The position numbers and the translations under genes are program-made. The notes below the pieces were generated by a model. That model was not told the DNA's origin and searched no databases. It saw nothing but the letters and a program-made list of their open reading frames with translations. 64,000 nucleotides of DNA from the NCBI RefSeq assembly GCF_018143015.1, contig NC_054741.1:55319048-55383047 (forward strand), written 5' to 3'. Each line of letters begins with the position of its first letter. Position 1 is the first letter of the stretch. Of the stretch, positions 46,757 through 61,700 are shown piece by piece. Origin of the DNA: Lytechinus variegatus (lineage: Eukaryota > Echinodermata > Echinoidea > Temnopleuroida > Toxopneustidae).

Positions 46757-49700
46757 AGTAAAAATACACTGTAAAAAACGCTGTTTGAAATTTGAAGCAC
46801 GTCGTTTAACACGTATTGTTTAAATTTTTCAAACAAGTTGTTTAAAAAAGTATAAAAACTGTTTTTTGTTAGAGTGACAGGCTTAAACAATGTACTATTT
46901 TTAAACTATATATATATATAACAAGACGGGAGATTTAAGAATTGAATTGAACTAAGGAAACTTACCCCACTCGTAATCCCAGTTCCTATTCGGATCTACA
47001 CCATAGCACGATGAGAGTGGAAGTGGTTTGCGTGTCTTGCGCCACATGCGATCCTTATTAAAGGAAATGACAAGCAAAAAATCAATTTATATTTAACATC
47101 TATTAACAATGGTTTAATGAATATTCAACGTCAAGTTAGGGGTATTTTAATGGATACTCAACATCAGTTAACAACGTTTCAATGAGTATTTAAGAAGAAG
47201 AGTAATAATAATCACAATCGTGTTTAATGTTTTTAACACAAGTACACACTTGCAACAATAACGCATATGGTATTTTCCTTTAATGTCAAACGGTAGTTTT
47301 AATCCATCAAATATCCATTTTGACAAAAATAATTCTACCTCTGACAATACTTTTGAATTTGATGTTATTGAATCTGATTCCGTTAAGAAAATTATAACCA
47401 ATTTGGATTTAGCTAAGTCAACTGGTATTGATGAAATAAGTGCTAAACTTATAAAATCTGCTGGTGAGGTCATAGTCCTCAGCATCACTCACTTAATAAA
47501 CTTGTCTTTATCGTCTGGCACTTACCCGGATGATTGGAAACATGCCAAAGTTCTTCCTTTGTATAAAAAAGGCGACATCAGTGCAATACCCAATTATCGC
47601 CCTATTTCTATACTCCCAATTCTTAGTAAGGTTTTAGAGAAAATTGTACATCGGCAGCTTTATGATTATCTCGTTTCTAATAATGTGATATCGAAATCTC
47701 AATTTGGATTTAGACCGGGTCACAGTACTTCCACAGCACTTGCTGCATTAACCGATACCTGGATACGTGCTATTGACGATGGTAAAATCATTGGTGCCAT
47801 TTCTATTGATCTAAAACGAGCATTTGATACAGTTGACCCGTCAATTATGTTAGCAAAGCTGAAGAAAATAGGTTTGTCTGATGGCTAATTGTCTTGGTTT
47901 GAATCCTATCTTACGAATAGAAAACAACAAGTTTCAATTAGACAATCTATATCAAATGAACGTTCCCTTTCAATTGGAGTTCCCCAAGGCTCGATCTTAG
48001 GACCCCTTCTTTTTTTAATATTCATTGACGATGTGGTCCATGTCCTAAAATATGGAAATGTAATAATGTACGCTGATGATATCAGTCTGTATGTCACCGG
48101 TAGTGCTATATACATGATTCAAGAAGTAGAATATAAATTAAAACTTGAATTTAATTCTATATGCAAATGGATTTCAGATAATAGACTATATCTGAATACA
48201 GAAAAAACAACAGTCATGGTCTTAGGGAGTAAACAAAAACTTCATATATATAGAAATTATTGTATTCACATAAACCATAATGGTGACGAAATAAGTCAAT
48301 GCTCTAGCATCAAATGTCTAGGTGTTGTAATTGATAGACATCTCTTGTGGCATGATCAAGTAGATTCTGTTTGTAAAAAAATATTTGCTGGACTTGCTAT
48401 GTTAAAAAGAATTCGTCCCTTCGTAGAAAATGATACCCTGAAATCATTATATATGTGCTTTATTGAATCACAAATGAATTATTGTTGTGAGATATGGGGA
48501 AATCGTTTTCAATTTCATGTGGATCGAATTACCAAGCTCCAAAAAAGAGCAGCCCGTTTGATCCTTAGATGTCACATATATACCCCATCTAAAGAAATGT
48601 TTTCAAATCTTGATTGGACGGCCTTCAAGTGCAGAATCATGTATTTTCGATATATATTTGTTTATAAATGTGTTCATGGACTCGCACCTGAATACTACTC
48701 AAATTATTTTCAAAACCCATTCGAAAAATACGAGGCAGTCCGTCAGACACGATCTTGTTATTCCAAGGTGTCGTTCTGATTATTGCAAACATTCCTTATT
48801 TTACGCCTGTCCAAAACTGTGGAATAGCCTGCTGGTCATCATACGTGAATCGTCATCTTTACAGTCATTTAAATACAATCTTAAAAAGCATCTCAGGTCG
48901 ATTGATAATTAAGGTTTTCGATGGCACCCGCTACTTTGTAAAATCTATGTATTTGAATGTTTGAAATAATCTCTCTAATTTTACAATGTTCATTATTGAT
49001 GTATTCGCAATTCTGCTTGTATTGCATTTTTTTTTGCAATATTATGTCATTTTGAATGTTTTTATCTGTAAATATTTTTTGTTTTTACCTTCTTGTGTAA
49101 AGGGGCCCCATGGGAGATCAACTGATGTTGAATGGGCTACCCCTTGTTGAATAAACAATAAACAAACAATAAATAAACAATAATTGATTGACAATAAGCC
49201 CAGGATTGTCATGAGGCCTTATACCCAGTTCTCACTTTCACGATTCAAACATCGTACTCAATCGTGAAGTGATCGTAGTGATCTTATCAGATCGTATCAG
49301 ATCATATCACATCAGTCGTGACGATCGTATTGATCGTAGAAGAAATTTGAATGGTTAATAAACTTTCGCGATCAGTTACGATAGGCCAATCGTGTCGTTC
49401 GTAAAAAGATCGCACGACAATGGGAATGAGTTATTAGGCCACACGGTCATCGTACCTGCGCTATGAAATCGTAGATACTTACGTCGGTCCAGGTAAACTC
49501 GTAACCATCGACGTTATACACAGGCAGCATGTACACGTCTAAATTGTCCAATATATTTCTTGCGTCCAAATCGTTGGCCACGTAACCTTCAACGAGCTAC
49601 ACAAAAGAAAAAAATAATGCATTATGAATTTCAAAATGCTCTAAATGCATTAAAATTGCGACAAAAGACATGGAGTTTAACGACTGCTTGACTAGATCAA

Positions 49701-52700
49701 GGCATTCCACCCCAAGGCCCACTTCAGCTCTATTTTGTGATTTTTTTTTACGAGAGGGATAATGACATTATATGACAAAAAGAAGCAAACTGTGTAGTAA
49801 TAATGGAAAACACACTCAGCTCTCACCAACTCAAAACACTAAAAGTTTTTTAATCTTTCTCTATAAATCCATATGGAGTTTAATTTTTCTTGAAAACAAT
49901 TCAACTTAATCAAATATGTGACAAATAACATTTCATACATATTTTACATCGTTGAAAAGAAAAAAAGGAAAATTTTTGACTGATTTCGTAGCAAAAGTGA
50001 AAAAGCTCTTCTATCCCTTAGTAGGATGCGAACAACATAGATATAAGATTTGACCCCCCCCCCCTCCCTCCACCCAAAATAGTGAATAAATGAAATAAGA
50101 TTGAAAAAAAAATTAAAAACAAGAAAATAGGGAAGGAGAGTATCCAAATTAGTGTAAGAATGTGCATTATTGTCAATTAAATTACCAAAATATGTTATCA
50201 CGTTATCGAAGAAAGCATTTATTTTGAGATGAGTATGCGCCTAATTGCCTTCAAATTGCGAACAAATTTTGGTAAGGAAATTCACATTATCTGGTCTACA
50301 TAACTGTTCCCTGTTTGATCTATAGGCGAATACAGTGAGAGGATTGTATACTATAATGCATATTTTCTTGATTACGGGTGATTATGAAAGCATTTCAAGT
50401 GTTTATCAAAAGATCAATCCGATTTATTCTACTCGTCACAGGAACCATTCCAACATCCATTTCGAGTAAAAGACACTTGCTCCTCCCCTCCGTCAGAATC
50501 GAAGGTCAATTGGGATTTTGTTACGACGAAAAAAAAAGAGTTATGTTATAGGTTCACTATTTTGCATCTTAGGTATTAAAGAAAAACACACCTTTTTCAA
50601 AGGGAAGACATACACACCTCTTCGGAGACCCCCCCCCCCCGAGTAAATAACTTACATGTATGCCCCCACCCACATAAACAAATCTGGTTACGACACTGTC
50701 ATAGAGTAGGATATATTCTCTAGAAGTCGGTTGTGTTAGTTTGTGTAACCGTCCCCCGGGAACCGTCCAAGTATTTTGACATAATTATAAAGCCCCCGAA
50801 TATTCATGTCGTTACCAAAACTTGCAACACTTTTATACAAATTAAAATAACATTTAGCTTTTCATAATAAGCATCAGTGTGTAGGCTTATCAATACTCAT
50901 ACCAGTTTAGTCATGTAAATAATTGTAGCTGGGGAGATCCACTCGCGGGCGTGGATGCCGCCTTCGTACCAAACGACCGGTTTTCCTCCCGTTCCTCCAC
51001 TTATCTGGTGATAGAAACACAAATCAACGCTGTAATAACAATTATGTTTTAAAAAAGCACGGTCGCCATTATGGGCTATATGCTTTCAGATACAAATTGC
51101 AGACATCTATTCTGATTGATTCATACTGATTTTTTTTTTTTTTTGGGGGGGGTTGTTCAAAGAAAAGGATTTTATCCGTATATTTAAAACATTTGTGATA
51201 CAGGAGAAATTGTGGAAGTAAGACATTCTACAAAAATTACTGTTTTCACTTTGTAATTTATTGTTTGAACCCAAATAATGTATGCATTATGTCAAAGCTA
51301 AAAAAAATCAATGCTTTCATATAATGTAAGTTTGAAAAAAAAATTGTTTTGGTTTGATCGGATCAAGATCACTCTTCCATATTGGCCAAGGACATTTAGC
51401 AGCTTGAAAATAAGAAAACTGCATTCTGATTAATTAGTCAATGACCTTTTTATTTTAGTCATCTTGACACTCATAAACGCTAAAATATAAAACTGTGCTC
51501 ATTTTTTTTTTACTGGGGTCTTCTGAAGCAAACCTTTAAAGCCCGAATCGTCCGTCCTTCATAAGAACTTCCGACGTCAACGACTTCTACGAGATTTGGA
51601 TATGACAAAGCCAAGTCGTCCATCCAGTTATTAATCTGGAAAAAGAAATAACAAAAAGAGAGAAAAAAAGGGAATCGCGGGTGGGTGAATATCATCATGA
51701 AGAGAAGATCAGACCGGAGAGAGAGAGGAAGAGAGATACACTTTTCTTTCTGAGGAGTCAATTTGACTAATGAATGGCGCTAACTGGGTGTCAATTCATT
51801 TTCGAGGCAAGTAACTCGTTTCCCAGTTACTTTCAGTCGGAGTTTGAGTATTTTTCAGCGGATAATTTATCACTCTGAATACAGTTGACTCCAAGTTGCA
51901 CTGATTCCGAGTCAATTTACTCCGCAGAAATAAGAGTGGAGATAGGTAGACAGAGAAAGGGAGGGAGAGGGGATTCATCGTGGGCTCAATAGCGATATAG
52001 TGGGAAGAGATGACAAGAACCACTATACAGTGTCTCCCACATAAAATAAAAGGAAACCCGTATTTAGAGTATGATAGCTCAATAATATGTTTCGATCATT
52101 AAATCATCGTTACTCGTAAGATTGGAATCTCTTCTTTGATTCGAGACCAAATACAATATTGAATTATTCACACATTGCGGAGTAAAATCAATAATCAGAC
52201 AAGATGATTTGAAGAAGCATCCCGGATCGGACGTGAAACTGTATACTCCGTTTCAATAATAGATTTATTTTTTTCTTTCGTAATTTAAAGGAACAAAATC
52301 ATTATAAAAGAAAAATAAATCGCTTTAAAAAAATCTGTAAGCGTGTTGTATAGCTGCTATTGAGTGTCTCCGTTATCTATCGCATAAAAATAAAAAAAAG
52401 CAAAATGCTAGAGCCTATAATAGTCAGAGTTGGTTATTGCCATTAATTTCTATGTTACCATCTTGTTAATGAAGAGAGAGGAAAGAGCCAGTAGAGGTAC
52501 CATGGAAGAGTGGTCTAAGGGGTCCGTTATACACGAAATTCCAGCCACGCGGTTCATTGAGCAAGGCAACATTACAACTGGTCTACAACCATGACTGTGC
52601 ATATGTTCTTCTAATCAGTTGTTGGAAAGTTTCACTCCAATCCGGGCCGTAGTGTGCTGGGCAAACCCTTCACTCGAGTTAAGGGTCTGAATGGATGATT

Positions 52701-55700
52701 TCAAGTTCGGTGTTGACCTTTTGGTGTTGGTGGGTGTTAGGTCAATTTTTACACGATTATAACACCAAACATAAAATGAAGTTGGTCCCGAAAAGTCACT
52801 CACTAGTTGATGAGATGTCAATAATATGATCTGGATCAGTTTTACAAACTCTGAGTAAGTTTTGGAGCAAGGGAAGCAATCAAAATTTCAACACCAACAC
52901 CGGACTTGAAATCACCCAATGTGCAGCCTTCTCATGCCTTGCGTACTGAAGGCTCTAAGTTTTGCATGTGCTAGTCTTTGCGTGGAGGCACACTTGTTGA
53001 TCAAAGTTCCAATCAGGGCCTGTGCTTGCAGACTATATCATGATATATATAAAAAAAATATATAGTTACCGTATCAAGGGTGTTGTAATCGGTGTAGCTA
53101 AAGCCAGGCACCGCTTCCACCCTCTCCCCATCGATATCCTTTTGAAGATCCTGGACTGTGACTTCGAACTCGAGATTGCGACGATTGATTTGACCGACAA
53201 CAAGATCTTGGTGCAGAGGGCTGATTAGCATGTCGACAGGGCGATCGACTGTGGTAGGGGACTTCCAGAAGTCGACCTAAAAGGGACATAAACATGATAA
53301 ACTTCGTCTAAAAATATTACATCTCGGGGTACATTAATTTTCTTTCTTTTTTTTAACAAATAAATTCATCTCGCTTTCATTAGCGTGTATTTTGCTCCGA
53401 GACGTAGGGCGCATTAATAAGCGCTTTTTTCAGAATGGCCCAAAGTGCGTTACAGCATATTATTACCCCGGTCATTGGATTCATTTTAATCAAGCACGAA
53501 AAGTGCACAATGTGGCTGCATTCGTCGCAGCCACATTATGGCGCTGGCAAAATCAAACATACAATTTCTTTCGCATCCTACCGGGTTCCAATTTAGCACC
53601 TGGGTCGAGCGTGGCAAAGTGTGGATTAACGCCTTGCCAAAGGACGCAAGACCGCGGTGGGATTCGAACACACGACCCTCTGTTTACAAGGCGAGAGTCA
53701 GAACCACTACTCTTCGGCTCTTCCATTGTGCATTCGTGCACAGAGGTAACAAATTAACTACGTCCGTCGTTTTCGTATCAGACGCTTTCTGGAACGTAGA
53801 GAATCTGTTGTCAAAAGCCTATCATGACAAAGCAGTCTTTGTCGAAAATCGCTGAATCAAAACAGCTGTGTCGTCCTGGACTCTGGACAAACGACAAATT
53901 TACAATGTTTCGTCAGCTCCGAATCTTAGGACGACCAGCTGGCCCGGTCCACCGATTTTCGACAAAGGCCTCTGAAAGGATCCCATGGAAGCATAGTGGT
54001 ATATTATTGAAACCGCTGAAATGGGCCATCCTCCATCTGTATGTTATGTTTAATTGATCATGTATATATTTTATCTTTTTATATGGAAATAAATAAATAC
54101 AAACAAACTGTCCACTGTGATTTGACTCGTATCTTCAATAGATTTTCTACGTTGTAGAATTCGTCCGCGTTGCAACTGCGAAAGTTTGCTGGATTTTGCA
54201 CCTTCAACACGGTCGCATGCACGCTAGATATTTTTTCTTTCCTGCGGCAGATAACCCAATAACAAGATTTATTCCGTCAAATAATACATCTCATGAATAT
54301 TCGTAAACACGATTCGTAAAGATATCAAGAAACTTGCAACACCTGGAGCAACTCGTCAGCATGATGTAATCCTCATGTTTGCACAGTAAAAACTCTGGTG
54401 TTAACCAGTGTACATAGATGACTACACTAGTTATATGACTGCGATGTTAAATTGACAGTATTAGTTTAACACCTATAGGTGTTATTACAACACCTTTGGA
54501 GGTATGGAAAAGGTTGCTATATTTCTATTTAACCTACATGCAAATCATTATAAGAAATGGCAAGTGTTATTATGGAATCATTACTTACATAATCTTTCAC
54601 GGTGTCCTTAAGTGAGAAGAGTTTCCCAAGCTCCTGGTCATTTTTAGGAGTTACCCTGAGTACTTTGTATCTGACACGAAGATGAAAAAAATAAATGAAA
54701 TTAATATCATACGATAATACACTATTCATTTGAGGTAACTGCTGAGTATTCGAGTTGTAGCAATAGTGATACTGAAGCACTTTCGATAATAGGCCGTTTC
54801 CAATATTAAGAATTTTCCAATTGTTGCAGACTTTGTGCAATTTTTCTTTTTCCTCATGATGATCAAACGCTTGGCCCTTCAAGAGATCATTTTGGTTGAC
54901 CAAAAATACCTGATGTAAATCTTTCACACTGCCAAGATTTGGATGCCCAACTTTCAACCCTGAGCAATACACTATCCACACAACTATTGGTTAAAATCTG
55001 CCCAAGTTGGGTAATAAAAACGAATAACTTGGTAATGAATTTGCTCAATAGGATAATCATCACTAATAACCGTCCACTGTTCACATCGCGCGGCGCCTGC
55101 ACCAGCCCCCTAAGACTTGCCGACGCTATGATAACTCGTGCGCGGCAGCGTCTTTGCTCATTGCCTGACGAAGTCCAGCAGCTTGAAGACGAAACGTCGC
55201 TTTCCAACTACGTTGTGAGACAACTGGTTTATTTTACTTAGGATAACAATCGCCCAGAATATATAAATTACCAACGTACATTACCCAACACAGTGTACAG
55301 TATGTTGCCCAACATCAGACTTACGGTCTTTTGTCACAAATCTATCTTTTTCTGCTGTAAAAGCCAAGTCCACATGAACAAAACGTTTTCAAGAATTTTT
55401 TTTTACAAACCATGAACATTAAAAAAAAATCGGGTGCAAAGTAATGGCATTCCAATATTTACCTTACTCTCAAAGAACATTTATATGCACGTCACGGTTG
55501 TAGGGAAACAGTGATATCATATACTACTTATGCTATTACTTTTCCATTTTTTTCCCCTCATGATAATGTAAAATATTCCTTCTTTCTGAGCTGCTGAACA
55601 TGCGGAATTACCATAATTAAAAACTACAATGGTGATTCAACGGAGAGCGTCATCATTTTCAAGTCAGCAAAACATATATTTTATCTTTCGTTTGATAAAA

Positions 55701-58700
55701 TATAAAGGCATTAGTGAGTGTGTGAAATATCATCGACTGTTTCATTTGCATGTAACCCGTATATTGTTCATAATATATAATAAATATATTACTATTCTGA
55801 AACAAAATAAAATAAACAAACGTTAAAGTGTGTCTTCATCGTCAAATCTGAAAAAAGGAAATATATTATAATAAAATAATCTCTCTCTCTCGTCTTCCCT
55901 TCCTCTATATTTTATCAAACATATTTACGTAATGAAAAAAAATATGATTATGTTTGATAAACAATATCACATTATTATTGCCAAAAGACTTTGAAAAGGA
56001 AACTCTGAAATTAATTAGATTTTAACGTACCCATTGTATTTCTTGGCAGCCAGCGCGCTGGCTAAAAGAACGGCAAATGTCAGAACACGAAACATCTTCA
56101 CTTCTGTTCTATCAGGAACGGTAGCAAAGAATAAAGTGGTAACAGTTCATCATGACTTGTAATAGTCGTTCACTATCACCCACCTGGGGAATAGATAATT
56201 TATGGGATAGATAAAAGTAATGAATATTCAACGACTTAAGGGTACATAATTTTAGGAGACGGAGCGGGTGCTGAAAGGAGACAACATCCTCCTCCCCATA
56301 TTAATTTCTCAACAATTGCACACTCAGGCCCGTATTCTGATAGCAGGTCTAAAGTTGTGGTTTAAGTATGGATAGCCAATTGTTGCATAAATCACTAACA
56401 GTAGGGATATCATACTTCAGCTCATTTGGCTCTCAAATCATTCATAATTGTGTAGGAAGTATAAATATATGATTGTATTCACCATTGATGAATCAAGAAA
56501 GAGCACAGTAAACACAAGAAACATACAACTTCATAAAAATGTTGATACGTATGGCTTCCCATACTTAACCACAACTTTAAACCTGAGTTTAAGTTAAACC
56601 CGACTTCAGAATACGGGACTCAGTGATCATTATTTTAAATCATGTATCATGTGTATTTGTCGTCATCCCAGTGGAAGACAATTTATTACCTTAATAACAT
56701 TTTCACAAAAAAAATTGCTTTATTCTGACGGTAGTTTTATTCAGTTTGTTTCGTCTTTCTCATTTCCAATAAAATGATGCCAAGGTCCCCCAAAACAATT
56801 AAAAAAATATATATATATAGATTGAATACCATTAGTATACAAGCAATATAAGTACGAAACAGGTCTGCCATACATAATGTAAATAAAGAAGAATTGTACA
56901 ATTCAAACTCAGAATGATCAAAAATATTTTAGTTTATCATGATACATCGATGTTGGACATCTGTATAGGTCCATGCACTGCCGTCACTATCAATTATCAA
57001 ATATGAATTATCTAAACCACATGCACAATAAAGTGAATGTAACAATGATTGCTCAATTACTGAAGTATAGTGTATGAACTTTTTTTAATTTTGTAACACA
57101 CTTATTTCAATACAGATTTGTTTGTTATACACGAATCAAATTACTTATAGACATTTAGGGAGAAAAAACAACGTTCATTTTCGAAATGAAAGTAATAGTA
57201 AGCATGATAAGAGAATTATTTCTCTAAACATTCCAATTCCACCCAACAAATCAACAGATCATTGCTCCACCCTCTGTCTTTTTGCGCACGGTCCATGACT
57301 TTGCACACGATTCACGACTTTGCACACGGTCTGCTATGCAACCACTCCTCGTCACATCCATCACTTTGATCTGATAATGTCATAAACATCCTTTGTTTCC
57401 CATCATCTTGTTGGCATTTTAGTTATTTTTCAGCGACGTTATCTTTTTCTTCAAAACCATTTCACCTCGAAGGTTGAACTTTCATAATCAATTAGCCGTA
57501 GAGGTAGAAGCCTATTGGTATAAATTTATGATGGAAAAGATGCCAAGGTCCAGGGTTCAATTCCCTATACATAATGATACTTTTACACATTTTCCGGGAA
57601 AGTAGATAGTCGACGTTGTTATTTTGTATGCCTGTATTTCGACGGCGGCTATCTTTTTTCTAGTGATCATAAAAGTGATTGCATGTCGATCAAAGATACT
57701 CAAATAAGAAAGCTTGACGATCTGATTTTTTGCACTAACCTGTCGTGCATAATACCATGCAGCGAAACTGATACTAATAATAATAATAGGCATTTATATA
57801 GCGCCATCTATCTAGAAATATTCTATTCCGAGGCTGATATCAAAGCCCCATCTTACAAAAGAGTCGTGTTTGATCCGACCAAACTCAACTATATGGAAAT
57901 CCGCCAGTGTCATACGTCCGGAAATTTGCAAAGTGTTCTTTGAAAACAAAGAGGAGCACATCGAATCGTCAAGACAACGATGAATGTATGAATATGCATA
58001 ATACCTAGAAAACAGTTTGAACAAACATGTATTTTAAATGTTGGCGTGGTTGGCTTTCCATATATCGGTTGGATCCATCGCAACTATTTGTAAGAGGGGG
58101 CCCAGACCGACAAAAGATATCATGTAACCATTTTCTATATCGGTTTAAAGTCTTTTTTTTCGATGGAGGGACTGTAGCCCAGAGCTGTGCATATAGCATA
58201 ACGTAGGTATATACCAAAACCGCAGATATTTTTTTATCATTCGACATAACAGCTGCATAAATTCCCATAGCTCTCTGTTATCATTTGTTTGATTATGATG
58301 TTTAAGTTAGTATAAAAAATACGATATGATTGTTTTAATATTACATCATTTCATAAGTCATCATCAGGTTATAGGGTCGAGAATCTTTATACTTAGTTGA
58401 TCGTGAAAAATACGTGTATCCTTACATGAGTGATTTTATTCAAATTATTCAATTTCTTTTATGTATATTTGATCATGGGTGCAGTGCCCCCCCCCCCCAT
58501 CGGCTGGCCCCCAAAAAACGAGGAAAATGAGAAAAAGAGGGAGAAAGGAAGAGAAACGTAGTGGGGAAAGAGGAAATAATTGTTCATTGTGTTATATTAG
58601 TGTTATATATAGTGTTATATAAGTGTTATATTATATCATGTTATGTTATATTACATAAGAACCATTTTTTTCATAAATTTATAAAACATTATTTGCTCAG

Positions 58701-61700
58701 GGCCTATGTCATCATTGTTCCTGGTGCTCGCATAGACTGTTTAACGAAATATATAATCCTGTTGTACTAAAACCTCCCGTTTCCAAGTCAATATACACCA
58801 AATATATTTCCTAGCAATTTTTGTTATTATTGTTTTATGTAGTGACATTTGCTTCTTTTTCATGACTACTTACAGTGATTGCCATATTTTATTTTGATTA
58901 CCTCCAGTCAAAACTCTTCTTGGAGTATTTCAGAGGAACATCATATTAAGTACCAAGTAACATTTACTGTCCGTGCTAACGTTCGCATTAGTTGATTGGT
59001 GAGATGTCTGCTCTTCATGAATTCCTAAAATCAGTCCTTAAAATGTCAATTTTTCTGATCTGAATACCACAAATTTTCAGCTCGCGCTTCGCGCTCGCAT
59101 CATTTGGTTAGTGAAATACGTAAGGTCTTAGTAAATTCCTACAAACAAGCCCTAGAATGCCCCTCTTCAGGTCTGAATTTCAAAAATTTTTAGCTCGCGT
59201 TTCGCGCTCGCAGTATTTGATTCGTGAGATGCGTATGATAATCATGATTACAATGACTACAAAAAGTGCTTCATGTGTTTAGATGTAATTCTAACAAAAT
59301 CATCAAAGGATGGCACTAGCATTATATGACTATGCTGAGATATTTATACTCAAAATGGATTTCTAAGATATAGTCCGTAAAATATCCCTGTGTGGGGTCA
59401 ATATATACAAAAATTTCAGCTCGCGCTTCGCGCTCGCATTGTTTGTTTAGCGAGACAGATCATGATTACAACAAATTTGCTTATAGTGTCCTTTTTTAGG
59501 TCTGAATATCAAAAATTTTCAGCACGCGCTTCGCGCTCGCATTATTTGATCAGTGAGATACACATCCGTTTAATGGCACTGTATGTCCTTAAAATGTCTC
59601 TATTAGGTCAGTATACCTGGTAAATGAGCGCGCTTCGCGCGCTCCTAAGTGACTCGAAATGTTTGCTGGTGCCTCCCCAATGCCGTGACCCAGGTACGCC
59701 ACTGCATGGGTGTATCTTCCATTTCAAAGAAATCACATAGATCAAAGGCTTAACAGAATGCTATAATAATTAACCATTGATTCTTTAAAAATTATTGCCC
59801 TGTTTTACTTATGGAAATTACATCAAAATGAAATTTAAATACATTTTGATAGACTATACTGTTAGAACATTTATCCTTAAAATAAAAGAAGTTCCTGCCG
59901 CAGACTCGATAACACAGTTATCCTACCAGATTGCGTAATCTTACATTATATCGTAAGATTACATGAAATGGGTATTTGGTGTATGGAATTTTCACATCTC
60001 CTTTAATAAAACATCCTTTTCCCCTTTTTAACCAGACCTGTTCTGTTAAATTGCAGAAAAATTCCTGTTTTATGAATTTACAGAATGATTCTGTTGTTGC
60101 TTTTTGCAAAATCTTCTCTTGTTTTCTGTAAAATCAGGGGTTTTTAACAGTGTAGCCATGATACAATATCTTCGGATCAAAATTCTGCATAACAATAGCA
60201 AGGTGTATAAGGAAGATGATGGAGAGAAAAAAAATATTATATTAACAGAAATAAGAAGAAGTATTACAAGTAAGAAGAAGGAAGAGAAGAAGAAGAAGAA
60301 GAAGAAGAAGAAGAAGAAGAAGAAGAAGAGGAAGAAAAAGAAGAAGAAAAAAAAATAGATGATGAAGATGAAGAAGAAAAAGAAAAAAAGAAGAAAAAGT
60401 AGATGATGATGATGGAAATTTGTACAGATTAAATTACCTATTTTGTAAATATCTCTAGCAATATCTTATTGATGACCCAGTAGCCTATGCCCCATCGTGA
60501 CAAGCCCCTCTGTCAACAAAATGAATCACTGGATAAGTCGTCGAACTTTTAGCACGATGTTTTTGATTGATTGATTGATTGATTAATAACGAATTTATTT
60601 CATTCCAAAATTTCAACAAGGTTACAAAGTAAAGCAAAATATAATATGACATTATGAAATGAAATAGAAACCTTCTGAAAAGCAAAGCTTGTTATTGAAG
60701 GTTTCCTTCAATAAATAAGACATATTAATGCAGAATACAAAGTTCAATACATAATATACAAATCATATCTTTCTTGTAGAAGTTCAAAATATACTGTATA
60801 TAATACACAAGTCGTCATTTATTTCTTGTAGAAATTAAATGTAAATCCTTATTAAATTTATTTTTTTACATATTCTCCCAATTAAAAGATAAACAAGGCT
60901 TGATTATATTACAAGATATGAAGAAAAAAATTATATTACAAGATATGAAGAAAAAGTGAAAAGGACTCTCTAAACAAAACGTTAAAAAAACAGGACGTGA
61001 CAGAACGGTACAAGAACAAGGCATGACAAAAAAGTTATACAAAAACAAGACATACGAAATAGTGTAAGAACAGACAAATTGAAATAAAAAACAACAGCAA
61101 TAAAACAAAGGACAAAAATCGATTAAAAGAAAGCAAATAAAAGAAGAAAAAAAAGTTCATGTTTCATATCCCACCGCAGCAGCTGCACTCGCGTCCTTTG
61201 CATGAAGTTTATCTACATTTTACACTCTCCATCCAGTAACACATAACACAAAGGTTAACAATTAATTGTACGCTTAATTTCTTACGATGGATTGTACATT
61301 GTAGTCAATGAAATCAATCGTAGAAAAATGTTCGACGATCAATGTCACGCTTTGTGTTACGGGCCTCAGGTGTAGTTGATGGGTACCCTATAGTAAGGGA
61401 AAATGCTCGAGCGCTTGAAGAGGGTAGCTGTGTATGCTAAGGCCTGGACAATATGCAGCGCTTAGGAAATATTGTATTGCTCTATAACTGTTGCATTTGA
61501 TTTGATTTGATTTGATTTATTTATTTCCGTTTCACAATAGTATAATGAACATAGCAATAATATAATAAACATAACAAAACAAGGTCGAAAATACTACGAA
61601 ATATAATATGTATACATAAATAATCATAAATTTAAAGAACACAATTGAGTAAATAAATTTATCTGAAATGACATTTGTATTTGAAAGTAAAACGGAGGGA

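Noticed and set aside
57485..57580. tRNA-like sequence with GGTTCAATTCC
   Set aside because: Only a B-box-like word is present; no cloverleaf can be drawn.
60104..60358. Lys-rich open frame
   Set aside because: Produced by the (GAA)n tract after a family D element.
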